A stretch of DNA of 64,000 nucleotides. It comes from DAINPP01 sp963667315. Lineage in GTDB: Bacteria > Thermotogota > Thermotogae > MWEM01. The notes beneath the pieces were generated by a model that saw only the letters and a program-made list of their open reading frames with translations, did not search any database and had not been told where the DNA came from. This document shows, piece by piece, positions 53,029 through 61,300 of the stretch. How positions within the stretch are numbered: the stretch's first letter is position 1; each line of letters starts with the position of its first letter. Location of the stretch: positions 124,001 through 188,000 of the forward strand of contig OY763325.1 in the NCBI GenBank assembly GCA_963667315.1, written 5' to 3'. The translations under genes were made by a program, and so were the position numbers.

Positions 53029-53763
53029 ATGAGAGATATTATTATTGAATGCAACGATTTAACCGTTGCGTATAGAGAAAAACCGGTATTATGGGATGTT
53101 GATCTGTCTATTCCACCTGGTGTGATGATGGCGGTTGTCGGTCCCAATGGAGCCGGTAAGTCTACACTGATCAAAACAATGCTTGAATTGATTAAACCTG
53201 TTGCGGGTGATGTTAAATTCTATGGCAAATCCTACAACGAGATGCGATCAAGGGTTGGCTATGTACCCCAACGGGAGAGTGTTGATTGGGATTTTCCAAC
53301 AACAGTCCTGGATTGTACCCTCATGGGGAGGTACGGTAAACTTGGATGGGTTAAGAGACCATCAAGAAAAGACAAAGTGGACGCGCTTGAAATACTTGAA
53401 AAGGTGGGGTTGTTTGAATTTAAAAACAGGCAGATCAGCCAACTGTCCGGTGGACAACAGCAACGGGTTTTTCTTGCAAGGGCCTTGATGCAGGATGCTG
53501 ACATTTACTTTATGGATGAACCGTTTCAGGGTGTTGATGCGAAGACTGAAAAAGCCATTATCAGTGTCTTGAAAGAGATGAAAAACAGTGGTAAAACTCT
53601 GATCGTCGTTCATCATGATCTGCAGACGATCAAAGATTATTTTGATTGGATAACGATTATGAATATTAAAATAATTGCAAGTGGTCCTGTTCATAAAGTC
53701 TACACTGAGGAAAATATTCACGAGGCGTATGGTTCACGTGTCAAGGCTAAAATAGAAGTGTAG
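53029..53763 (+). CDS. Metal ABC transporter, ATP-binding protein (MntB/ZnuC-like)
   Basis: The 244-residue ATPase has Walker A VVGPNGAGKSTLIKTML, the Q-loop region VGYVPQRESVDWDFPTTV, signature LSGGQQQRVFLARAL and Walker B IYFMDEPFQGVD. The segment PQRxxVDWDFP is typical of Mn/Zn/Fe(II) importers of the cluster 9 family. AAGGAGGG sets the ATG at 53029; an in-frame TTG at 53014 lies ahead of it. It is the first gene of a four-gene operon with two permeases and a binding protein. Confidence 0.93.
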   Translation: MRDIIIECNDLTVAYREKPVLWDVDLSIPPGVMMAVVGPNGAGKSTLIKTMLELIKPVAGDVKFYGKSYNEMRSRVGYVPQRESVDWDFPTTVLDCTLMGRYGKLGWVKRPSRKDKVDALEILEKVGLFEFKNRQISQLSGGQQQRVFLARALMQDADIYFMDEPFQGVDAKTEKAIISVLKEMKNSGKTLIVVHHDLQTIKDYFDWITIMNIKIIASGPVHKVYTEENIHEAYGSRVKAKIEV

Positions 53764-53772
53764 GTGGGTGCT

Positions 53773-54876
53773 ATGGATTATACCGTTGCAATTATTTCGA
53801 TAGGCGCTGCATTGTTGGGGATGATCAGCGGATCGCTTGGAACACTTGCAGTTGTGAGAAAACAGAGTCTTATTGGTGATTCTGTTTCACATGCCGCTCT
53901 TCCGGGTATCGTGCTCGCCTTTATGCTGACCGGACAAAAGACGCCGTTGATCTTTATCATCGGTGCGGTTATCGTAGGTTGGCTCGGGACATTGATTGTT
54001 CAGTTTATCGTCAGAAATTCAAAACTAAAATTTGATACGGCACTTGCCTCTATGCTCGCTATATTTTTTGGATTTGGACTGATGTTAATCAGTTATCTTC
54101 AGAAAAGTCCTACCGCGTCTCAGGCGGGTCTTGAGAAATTCCTTTTCGGACAGGCAGCGACGTTGATGCAGAAAGATATTGTTATGATGCTGGTACTTGG
54201 CTTTGTGGCATTTTTTCTTGTATTGCTTTTCTGGAAGGTCTGGAAAGTCATGATTTTTAATCCTGAATATGCCGAGTCGATAGGCATACCGGTCAGGTTT
54301 TTTGATGCATTGTTGACGTTTATACAGGTAATAGCGATTGTAATCGGCTTACAGATTGTTGGCGTTATTCTGATGAGTGCGATGTTAATTGCACCGGCTG
54401 TTGCTGCGAGGCATTGGTCTGATAAACTGGGTAACATGATGCTGATTGCTGGGATGGTTGGCGCTGTATCGAGCTTTATCGGTGCAAATCTGAGTACTCA
54501 GATAGAAGGACTTCCAACCGGTCCAATCATCACAATCAGTGTTACACTTGCTGTTGTGTTCTCAGTGTTTTTCGCAGCGAGAAATGGTCTTATCTGGAAA
54601 TATTTCGCTCAAAGATCTCAGAAGAAGGAACTGTCTATGAAACTACTGCTCAAATCATTCTATGAACTTGCGAAGGAGCATGAGGATTTTTCTCATGGAC
54701 ACGATATCTCCGTTATCACTTTAAGACTACCTGAGAAATACAATGTTTCAGGCAGTCTGGAAAGGGGGAAAAATAACGGATTTATCGGTATGAAAAAAGA
54801 CAAATGGTATTTGACCGAAAAGGGACTTGAATTCGCAAAGAAAGTGGAAAACGGAGGTGAATTGTATGAATCCTGA
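53773..54876 (+). CDS. Metal ABC transporter permease with C-terminal winged-helix-like tail
   Basis: The 367-residue protein has a cluster 9 permease part (about residues 1-275; GDSVSHAALPGIVLAFML, VGVILMSAMLIAPAVAARHWSD) with around eight membrane helices. A cytoplasmic tail of about 90 residues follows: KLLLKSFYELAKEHEDFSHGHDISVITLRL then GFIGMKKDKWYLTEKGLEFAKKVE. The tail looks like a winged helix of DtxR type. Chlamydial YtgC carries a comparable permease-DtxR fusion. AGGTGG five bases upstream sets the ATG at 53773. It overlaps the second permease by 11 nt. Confidence 0.88.
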   Translation: MDYTVAIISIGAALLGMISGSLGTLAVVRKQSLIGDSVSHAALPGIVLAFMLTGQKTPLIFIIGAVIVGWLGTLIVQFIVRNSKLKFDTALASMLAIFFGFGLMLISYLQKSPTASQAGLEKFLFGQAATLMQKDIVMMLVLGFVAFFLVLLFWKVWKVMIFNPEYAESIGIPVRFFDALLTFIQVIAIVIGLQIVGVILMSAMLIAPAVAARHWSDKLGNMMLIAGMVGAVSSFIGANLSTQIEGLPTGPIITISVTLAVVFSVFFAARNGLIWKYFAQRSQKKELSMKLLLKSFYELAKEHEDFSHGHDISVITLRLPEKYNVSGSLERGKNNGFIGMKKDKWYLTEKGLEFAKKVENGGELYES

Positions 54877-55987
54877 TTTTGAGATTATTCTGACAGCTTC
54901 TCTCGTCAGTGCTGCATGTAGCCTTCCGGGCATATTCCTTGTGTTGAGAAAGATGTCTATGATGAGTGATGCGATAGGACATGCCATATTGCCGGGAATT
55001 GTCATCGGTTTTTTTCTCACACATAATCTGAATTCTCCCTGGTTAATAATTGGGGCCGGAATCGCAGGCTTGTTAACGGTACTTGCCGTTGAAGTTGTTA
55101 ACAAAAACGCACTGATAAAAGAAGATGCGTCCATTGGTATGGTTTTCCCTATGTTTTTCAGTGTTGGTGTCATTCTCGTAACATTATTTGCCAGTAATGT
55201 TCATCTTGATACAGATGCGGTTTTGCTTGGAGAATTGGCATTTGTGCCTTTTGATCGATTCTGGTTTAACGGTGTCAATATGGGGCCGAGAGTTGCATGG
55301 GTGATGGGTATAATACTGATTGTCAATCTGTTGATGATGAGTTTATTCTTTAAGGAATTGAAATTATCCACATTTGATAAAGCCTTGGCGGCATCGCTTG
55401 GATTTATTCCCGTAATGATCCATTATGGTTTGATGGCATCTGTTTCCATCACAGCTGTTGCTGCATTTGATGCGGTCGGTTCTATTCTTGTTGTTGCCTT
55501 TATGGTTGTACCGGCGGCTATTTCCTATCTATTGACGGATAATTTAAAACTGATGGTTTTCTATGCGGTATTAGCCGGCGTTGTTTGCAGTATAGGCGGT
55601 TATTATCTTGCTGTGTGGCTCGATTCATCTATTGCAGGGGCAATAACAACCGTTCTTGGTGTTGCTTTGATGGGAGCGTTTTTTCTCTCTCCTGAAAAGG
55701 GATATCTTTATATGGTTCGTTTAAGGCGAATACAGCGTTATGAGTTTGCAGAACTGGCACTTTTAATTCATATTGAAAATCATAGTGGATCAGAAGCTGA
55801 AAAAACTGAAAACAGAAGGGATCATCTGCAGGAACATTTCAGTTGGGAGAAAGTGTTTTCTGACAAGGTTCTTATGAATCTTAAAAGAAAACAGCTGCTC
55901 TCAGATGAAGCCGGGTTATTAAAACTGACTGAGAGGGGAGAGCGTTTTGTTGAAACTAAAAAACAGGACTTCTTCTCCGTAGCGTAG
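54866..55987 (+). CDS. Second metal ABC transporter permease with C-terminal winged-helix-like tail
   Basis: The 373-residue protein parallels the first permease: MSMMSDAIGHAILPGIVIGFFLTHN, AVAAFDAVGSILVVAFMVVPAAISYLLTD, and six to nine membrane helices. A cytoplasmic tail follows (RRIQRYEFAELALLIHIENH, then LMNLKRKQLLSDEAGLLKLTERGERFVETK) whose last part again resembles a winged helix. Two non-identical permeases suggest a heterodimeric channel. GGAGGTGA sets the ATG at 54866. Both tails may sense metal or bind DNA; this is unproven. Confidence 0.88.
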   Translation: MNPDFEIILTASLVSAACSLPGIFLVLRKMSMMSDAIGHAILPGIVIGFFLTHNLNSPWLIIGAGIAGLLTVLAVEVVNKNALIKEDASIGMVFPMFFSVGVILVTLFASNVHLDTDAVLLGELAFVPFDRFWFNGVNMGPRVAWVMGIILIVNLLMMSLFFKELKLSTFDKALAASLGFIPVMIHYGLMASVSITAVAAFDAVGSILVVAFMVVPAAISYLLTDNLKLMVFYAVLAGVVCSIGGYYLAVWLDSSIAGAITTVLGVALMGAFFLSPEKGYLYMVRLRRIQRYEFAELALLIHIENHSGSEAEKTENRRDHLQEHFSWEKVFSDKVLMNLKRKQLLSDEAGLLKLTERGERFVETKKQDFFSVA

Positions 55988-55995
55988 GTGATGGT

Positions 55996-56895
55996 ATGAA
56001 AAAAAGATGGATGATATTATTGGTTATTCTACTTGGTTCACTTTCTTTTGCCAAATTGAATGTTGTCTGTACGACAGATATCCTGGCGGATACAGTCAGG
56101 AACATTGGCGGTGACAGGATAAATGTTTCAGCATTGATGGGGTCGGGGATCGATCCTCATAGTTACAGAGCAAGTATAGGCGATGTGAGAGCGATATTTG
56201 ATGCCGATCTTGTGGTTTATGTAGGGATTCACCTTGAAGGCAAGATGACGGAACTGTTTGCGAAGTTTGATAAACTTGGGATTCAGTCGATTGGCGTTGG
56301 AGACATGCTGGACGCGCATGAATTAATTGTTCTTGAAGATGAAGGCGGAGCGCATGATCCGCATATCTGGTTTTCAATAGACATCTGGCAGCAATGTTCA
56401 ACGTTTCTGACTGAGCAATTGATTGAGATGGATGGAGAAAATGCTTCTTTTTACAGGGAAAATCTTGCTCATTTTATAACTGAAATGGAACATGCGGATG
56501 AATTGGCAAAAGAGAAGGTTGCAGAGATTCCAGAGAAGTCAAGAGTTATGATAACAGCTCATGATGCCTTTAATTATCTTGGAAGAGCTTATGGAATTGA
56601 AGTTCGTGGTCTTCAGGGAATCAGTACTGCGTCGGAAATAGCAGCATCTGATCTGATTGATCTGACAAATTTCATTGTAGAAAAGAATATTCCTTCAGTC
56701 TTTGTTGAAAATTCGGTACCGATGAGAAACATAGAAGCTTTGATTGAAGCAGTTGAGGCAAGAGGATATACACTTGAACTTGGAGGAGAACTCTTTGCTG
56801 ACTCAATGGGATCTCCCGGAACGCAAGAGGGAACGTATATTGGAATGTTTGAGCACAATATCAATACGATTTATAAAGGTTTGAAGGATAAATAA
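55996..56895 (+). CDS. Metal ABC transporter substrate-binding protein (MntA/ZnuA family)
   Basis: The 299-residue cluster 9 binding protein has a type I signal peptide (WMILLVILLGSLSFA, cleavage after Ala) and no lipobox, implying a soluble protein in a periplasm-like space. The metal ligands are visible: GIDPHSY (His), AHDPHIWFS (His), ITAHDAFNYL and the C-terminal ADSMGSPGTQEGTY (Asp). A His-rich loop, common in zinc-specific ZnuA, is absent, which leans toward Mn(II) or Fe(II). It is the last gene of the importer operon and is followed by a terminator. Confidence 0.93.
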   Translation: MKKRWMILLVILLGSLSFAKLNVVCTTDILADTVRNIGGDRINVSALMGSGIDPHSYRASIGDVRAIFDADLVVYVGIHLEGKMTELFAKFDKLGIQSIGVGDMLDAHELIVLEDEGGAHDPHIWFSIDIWQQCSTFLTEQLIEMDGENASFYRENLAHFITEMEHADELAKEKVAEIPEKSRVMITAHDAFNYLGRAYGIEVRGLQGISTASEIAASDLIDLTNFIVEKNIPSVFVENSVPMRNIEALIEAVEARGYTLELGGELFADSMGSPGTQEGTYIGMFEHNINTIYKGLKDK

Positions 56896-56935
56896 AAATC
56901 ACTGAAAATATTTATCAAACAAAATGATGTGTATA

Positions 56936-56973
56936 AAAAAGGCCTGAGATTAGATGCAATCTCAGGCCTTTTT
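56936..56973. terminator. Bidirectional terminator after the metal importer
   Basis: AAAAAGGCCTGAGATT pairs with AATCTCAGGCCTTTTT around a 6-nt loop. It ends the importer operon and also lies just beyond the stop of the convergent repetitive lipoprotein gene. Confidence 0.9.
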
Positions 56974-56990
56974 AATGATTTATAAGTTAT

Positions 56991-59900
56991 TTAAGGATTA
57001 CGGACAATCGTGAAATCTACTGAATTTGACCAACCTTGATCAAACATTCCTCTGATGGAAAAGTTGTTTTCTCCGACAATTAAATCCAGTGGTAAAGGAA
57101 CGACATCGACTCCCTCACGTTGTTCCTTATTTGGAGCTGTGACTGTTTCCGGATCTGCATTGCCATGTGTAATTTCAAATGCAAAAATTGGATCCGGGGA
57201 AAGGAACACAACTTCAACACTGCCGTCATTTGTCTGAGCAGGTGGCTGTTCGAAAAATTCAAGTACCGGTGAGGTGGATGGAGTTGTACGTTCGACGTTA
57301 AAGTTGAGCGGATCGGATAAGCCGTTCTCATTTTCACCGACAACGGAAATGGTGTTGTTGCCGACAGGGACATCGACCTGAGTATTAAGCGTAAAAGTAT
57401 CGTCACCCGGACCACCAGGAACAAAGTCAGGATCGTTGATGACAGTAGGGGGTTCATCGTTTACAGTGATCGTAAGCGTATCAATGTCCTGATCGGAATG
57501 AACGGAGAATTCAACGAATTCCTCAGAAGTTGTCTGTGGAGGCTGATTGCCCTCCGGGAAAGTGAGAATGGGGGGCTCAGCTTGAGCAGTCCATTGAATG
57601 TCAAAGTTGAGAGGATCGGACGAGCCGTTTTCGTTTTCGCCAACGACGGAAACGAGGTTGTTTTCACCAGTTAATGTGACTTGAGTGTTAAGGATAATCC
57701 CATCGTCGCCGGGACCAGCCGGAACAGACACAGGGTCGTCGATAACGGTAGGAGGTTCATCGTTTACAGTGATTGTAAGCGTATCAATGTCCTGATCGGA
57801 ATGAACGGAGAATTCAACGAATTCCTCAGAAGTTGTCTGTGGAGGCTGATTGCCCTCCGGGAAAGTGAGAATGGGGGGCTCAGCTTGAGCAGTCCATTGA
57901 ATGTCAAAGTTGAGAGGATCGGACGAGCCGTTTTCGTTTTCGCCAACGATGGAAACGAGGTTGTTTTCACCAATTAATGTGACTTGAGTGTTAAGGATAA
58001 TCCCATCGTCGCCGGGACCAGCCGGAACAGACACAGGGTCGTCGATAACGGTAGGAGGTTCATCGTTTACAGTGATTGTAAGCGTATCAATGTCCTGATC
58101 GGAATGAATGGAGAACACAAGAACTTCCTCGGTGGTGGTTTGAGGCGGTTGATTATCATCTGGGAAAGTGAGAACGGGAGGTGGAGCTTGAGGAGTCCAT
58201 TGAATGTTAAAGTTGAGTGGATCGGATGAGCCGTTTTCGTTTTCACCAAGTATGGAAAATGTGTTCGGACCTTCTGTGAGATCAATTCTTTCAGTGTATT
58301 GGAACTCTTCCCCTATAATTTGATGATCGGGATTGTTTAAGACATTTTCAACACCGTTGTGGGTTATTGTAAGAGAATCGAGCTGCTGATCTGAAACCAT
58401 ATTCAAAGTAAGTGTTGGGTCAGTCGTTGTTTGTGGTGGTTCTTCATCCAATGCCCAACCGATTACCGGAACCGAGCTGGGAGGCGTTCTATTCATCGTA
58501 TGTTGTAATGTGTTGGAATTTCCGTTTTCGTTTATTCCAATAACTTCAATGGAATTTTCTCCTTCGTTTAACGTATCAACTGTCAAGCCGTAACCGAACG
58601 GAAAGTTTTCGTCGTCAGTTGATTCAAGCGATAAAGGAGTGGAGATTTCTTGGGGGATACCGTTATTTGTTAAAGAAATGGAATTAAGTTCCTGATTGGA
58701 CCAGATGCTGAGACCCGCAGTGGCTTCATGAGTGGTTTCGACAGGAGAATTTTGAGGGTTCCATTTTATCGTCGGGGTTAAGCCTGGACATTGACAGTCG
58801 AGAGTTGTGGTTATCTCATTAGAATAACAATAGTTATATTCGCCAAATATTTTAATTTTATGTGTTCCTTGCGGAATATGGAATGAGATATCGTATATTC
58901 CGTTATCCTGAGGAATTACAGCGACATCAAAGACATCAAGGAGGTTTCCGTCCAAATAGGTGTAAAAAGAATTATATTTTCCGGCCTGTACCCTGAGGGT
59001 TACAAAACATCTCCCCTGTTCGCATTCGTTGATCGTAATTGGGTTAGTTGCAGCAAATTTGATATCCGGTATATATTCTGGGATATTGTTCGAATTTGAA
59101 ACTTGGGGGATACCCGTTTGAGAAACAAAATAAGTGGAATTTCCCGTTCCTGTTATTGGAACTGGCGACAGAGACGAGTCAAATACCCATTCTCTGTTGG
59201 ACTTCCTTGTGTTACGTAAAGACACATCGTTATTTTCAGACAATTCCTTTCGGCTTAAAAAGGATCCATTTGTATCGTAGATGGTTTTAAAGACTTTACT
59301 GTCATAAACTGAGAGAATACAAAGGATATTTTCATGTTGAGTGTTTTTTTGAACGGCGATAGAGATGATTGTTTCTGTTTCCTCAAATGATGGTGTGAGA
59401 AAGAGACCTTCTGAATTGCTAATATGGTAATTTTCAGCCTTTGAAAGGACAAATGGTGATTCAAACCCCTGGAATGGGCCATAATAAATTTCACCTGTTA
59501 TGAAATTATTGAATGGATTTTGTGAAATCTCCTGCCCGTTGACAGGGTCGAGGAGGACACAGCTAAATTCATCTTGAGCGTTTTTCATAAACAATGACAG
59601 TAATAGGCCATGTGTTTTATCGTTTATCGTGTTGATGCAAAGTAAATCTGAATCCGAATAATCATTTTCCCAGTTCAACTGGGCTGTTTCTGATAGAGAG
59701 CCCAATTTATTGGCTTTGATGTAGACGAACATATCGTCAAGAGCCAGCAGATGTTTTGTTCCGATAAGTGCAGTACTCAAAGTATCAGTTGCCTTTTCGG
59801 TAGAACCTGTTTGAGTGTTGAGGAAATACAGCCCCTCCATGAAAAGGGGATTCTTTTTTGAACGGATGCTGATATTGGTTGGACTACTCTCATAAAGAAG

Positions 59901-60101
59901 ATAAACCAGATCAGTTTTGTCTTCAATTGGTTTTACCGTTACCGCTGTGATCTTTTCGGTTTCAAACACGGGGTAGATGTAATTTATGGTTTCTGTATCC
60001 AAATTTTGATTTGAATTGAATGTACAACTGCTGATAAAAACGACGATCAATAATAAACTAACCCTAAAAAAGATGACATTCAATCGTTTAAAATCTTTCA
60101 T
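56991..60101 (-). CDS. Large repetitive surface lipoprotein with Ig-like tandem repeats
   Basis: The 1036-residue protein begins with a lipoprotein signal (FFRVSLLLIVVFISSC). An N-terminal region of about 330 residues resembles a beta-propeller (repeated blade-like VYLLYES, LLALDDMFVYI, SPFVLSKAENYHIS). After a cysteine-rich bridge (NECEQGRCFV; CQCPGL) come at least six repeats of about 100 residues. They share DQDIDTLTITVNDEPP and GENENGSSDPLNF phrases, like bacterial Ig or cadherin-type modules. Two central repeats are nearly identical at DNA level. GGAGGG sets the ATG at 60101, although the frame is open to 60179. It is a likely surface or adhesin-type protein; function is unknown. Confidence 0.85.
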   Translation of the reverse strand: MKDFKRLNVIFFRVSLLLIVVFISSCTFNSNQNLDTETINYIYPVFETEKITAVTVKPIEDKTDLVYLLYESSPTNISIRSKKNPLFMEGLYFLNTQTGSTEKATDTLSTALIGTKHLLALDDMFVYIKANKLGSLSETAQLNWENDYSDSDLLCINTINDKTHGLLLSLFMKNAQDEFSCVLLDPVNGQEISQNPFNNFITGEIYYGPFQGFESPFVLSKAENYHISNSEGLFLTPSFEETETIISIAVQKNTQHENILCILSVYDSKVFKTIYDTNGSFLSRKELSENNDVSLRNTRKSNREWVFDSSLSPVPITGTGNSTYFVSQTGIPQVSNSNNIPEYIPDIKFAATNPITINECEQGRCFVTLRVQAGKYNSFYTYLDGNLLDVFDVAVIPQDNGIYDISFHIPQGTHKIKIFGEYNYCYSNEITTTLDCQCPGLTPTIKWNPQNSPVETTHEATAGLSIWSNQELNSISLTNNGIPQEISTPLSLESTDDENFPFGYGLTVDTLNEGENSIEVIGINENGNSNTLQHTMNRTPPSSVPVIGWALDEEPPQTTTDPTLTLNMVSDQQLDSLTITHNGVENVLNNPDHQIIGEEFQYTERIDLTEGPNTFSILGENENGSSDPLNFNIQWTPQAPPPVLTFPDDNQPPQTTTEEVLVFSIHSDQDIDTLTITVNDEPPTVIDDPVSVPAGPGDDGIILNTQVTLIGENNLVSIVGENENGSSDPLNFDIQWTAQAEPPILTFPEGNQPPQTTSEEFVEFSVHSDQDIDTLTITVNDEPPTVIDDPVSVPAGPGDDGIILNTQVTLTGENNLVSVVGENENGSSDPLNFDIQWTAQAEPPILTFPEGNQPPQTTSEEFVEFSVHSDQDIDTLTITVNDEPPTVINDPDFVPGGPGDDTFTLNTQVDVPVGNNTISVVGENENGLSDPLNFNVERTTPSTSPVLEFFEQPPAQTNDGSVEVVFLSPDPIFAFEITHGNADPETVTAPNKEQREGVDVVPLPLDLIVGENNFSIRGMFDQGWSNSVDFTIVRNP
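57481..58086. repeat. Two near-identical 303-bp tandem units inside the lipoprotein gene
   Basis: Units 57481-57783 and 57784-58086 differ at two positions by eye. The following unit (from 58087) starts identically and then diverges. The unit is 101 codons, so changes in copy number keep the frame. Confidence 0.9.
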
Positions 60102-60207
60102 AAAATCCCTCCATTGATATTCATTAACTTTTCGTTTTTCCTGTAACATATACATTATATCAGATTTTTCATATTTCATTTTGAGATTGATTTCCGGTGG
60201 TTTTTAT

Positions 60208-60281
60208 GTGATATATCACTTTAAATAGCTGTTAAATAAGAATAAAAAAGTATTGACTCATACACATATTAATGCTATAAT
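60208..60281 (+). promoter_or_regulatory. Promoter and candidate operator of the polyamine operon
   Basis: TTGACT (60253-60258) and TATAAT (60276-60281) are separated by 17 bp. A 12-bp perfect palindrome GTGATATATCAC lies at 60208-60219, and the half-site TAAAGTGA recurs at the start of transcription (60288-60295). These are plausible sites for the XRE/cupin regulator encoded first in the operon. Confidence 0.65.
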
Positions 60282-60339
60282 GTGGTCTAAAGTGACAAAA
60301 ATTGTTATTTTAGTGAACAAGAGAGGAGTGAGGAACCGT

Positions 60340-60873
60340 ATGCAGCTTGGGAATAAGATTAGAAAATTAAGACTATCACTGGGGTTGACACAGGAAGATG
60401 TCGCAGCCAGAGCTGACCTTGCGAGAAGTTTTATCTCCCAGGTTGAAACGGATAAGACCTCACCGACACTTGAAAATATGGAACGAATTCTGAAGGCTGT
60501 CGGGAGTGATCTGACCTCATTTTTTTCAGAGAAGAAAATGCCAAAAATCGTTTATTCTCAGGAAGAACGTGTACCGGTATACGATGAGCCGACAGGCATT
60601 ACTTCGCAGATGTTGATGAACGAAGTGGAAAACAAAGGAATAGATGCAATTCTTGTTTCTTTGGAACCAGGGGCTGAAACGGAACTGGAGGATTTTCATG
60701 AAGGGGATGAATTCGGTTATCTGATTGATGGTACGATTACTTTATATCTTGATGAAAAGCAGTACAAGGTTCAGCAGGGAGATTGTTTTTATTATAAGGC
60801 TGATAAACAGCACAAGGTAAAGAACAACGAAAAAAAAGCAAAAGCAAAATTATTATGGATAAAAATTGATTAA
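60340..60873 (+). CDS. XRE-cupin transcriptional regulator of the polyamine operon (PuuR-like)
   Basis: The 177-residue protein has an N-terminal HTH_3 domain (LGNKIRKLRLSLGLTQEDVAARADLARSFISQVETDKTSPTLENMERI) and a C-terminal cupin (ILVSLEPGAETELEDFHEGDEFGYLIDGTITLYLDEKQYKVQQGDCFYYKADKQHKVKN). The same pair of domains is found in PuuR and related regulators of polyamine and amino-acid metabolism. It is followed 31 bp later by speD and speE. In Thermotoga a similar regulator precedes speD-speE, as far as I recall. The frame is open upstream to 60253, but that TTG overlaps the -35 box; TGAGGA sets the ATG at 60340. Confidence 0.88.
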   Translation: MQLGNKIRKLRLSLGLTQEDVAARADLARSFISQVETDKTSPTLENMERILKAVGSDLTSFFSEKKMPKIVYSQEERVPVYDEPTGITSQMLMNEVENKGIDAILVSLEPGAETELEDFHEGDEFGYLIDGTITLYLDEKQYKVQQGDCFYYKADKQHKVKNNEKKAKAKLLWIKID

Positions 60874-60904
60874 ATAAGTCACAGAATGGAAGGGGATGAA
60901 AGTA

Positions 60905-61300
60905 TTGAAAGCATTGGGTAAACACCTTTTGGCGGAGTTCTATGGTTGTGATCATGACGTATTGGACAATGTCACTTTTGTAGAAAATGAAATGAATTCA
61001 GCAGCTATTATTTCAGGGGCAACAGTTGTGAAATCTGGGTTTCACAGATTTTTGCCTCATGGTGTAAGTGGGGTTGTTATTGTATCGGAATCGCATTTGA
61101 CCATCCACACTTGGCCGGAATATGGTTATGCTGCAGTCGATGTTTTTACATGTGGAGATCATGTTGATCCGTGGAAGGCTTTTGATCACCTGAAACGTAT
61201 GTTTAATGCACAAAGAACGGTTACTGATGAATTTAGAAGAGGAAAATATAAGGACATTGGCATTCATGAGGATTCCCCTTTCAAGGTAGAGGCGATTTAA
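60905..61300 (+). CDS. speD: S-adenosylmethionine decarboxylase proenzyme SpeD
   Basis: The 131-residue pyruvoyl enzyme has LGKHLLAEFYGCD at its start and the cleavage site in VIVSESHLTIHTWPEYGYAAVDVFTCG; the proenzyme cuts itself before the second Ser of SES to form the pyruvoyl group. His and Cys of that stretch are catalytic. It makes decarboxylated SAM, the aminopropyl donor for SpeE. An ATG at 60896 touches the AAGGGG site, so the TTG at 60905 with 9-nt spacing, which matches the Thermotoga start, is preferred. speE begins immediately after the stop. Confidence 0.95.
   Translation: MKALGKHLLAEFYGCDHDVLDNVTFVENEMNSAAIISGATVVKSGFHRFLPHGVSGVVIVSESHLTIHTWPEYGYAAVDVFTCGDHVDPWKAFDHLKRMFNAQRTVTDEFRRGKYKDIGIHEDSPFKVEAI

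Noticed and set aside
57681..58229. Two similar plus-strand open frames of 98 and 81 codons
   Set aside because: They lie antisense to the lipoprotein repeats and resemble each other only because the 303-bp unit is duplicated; no ribosome-binding site.
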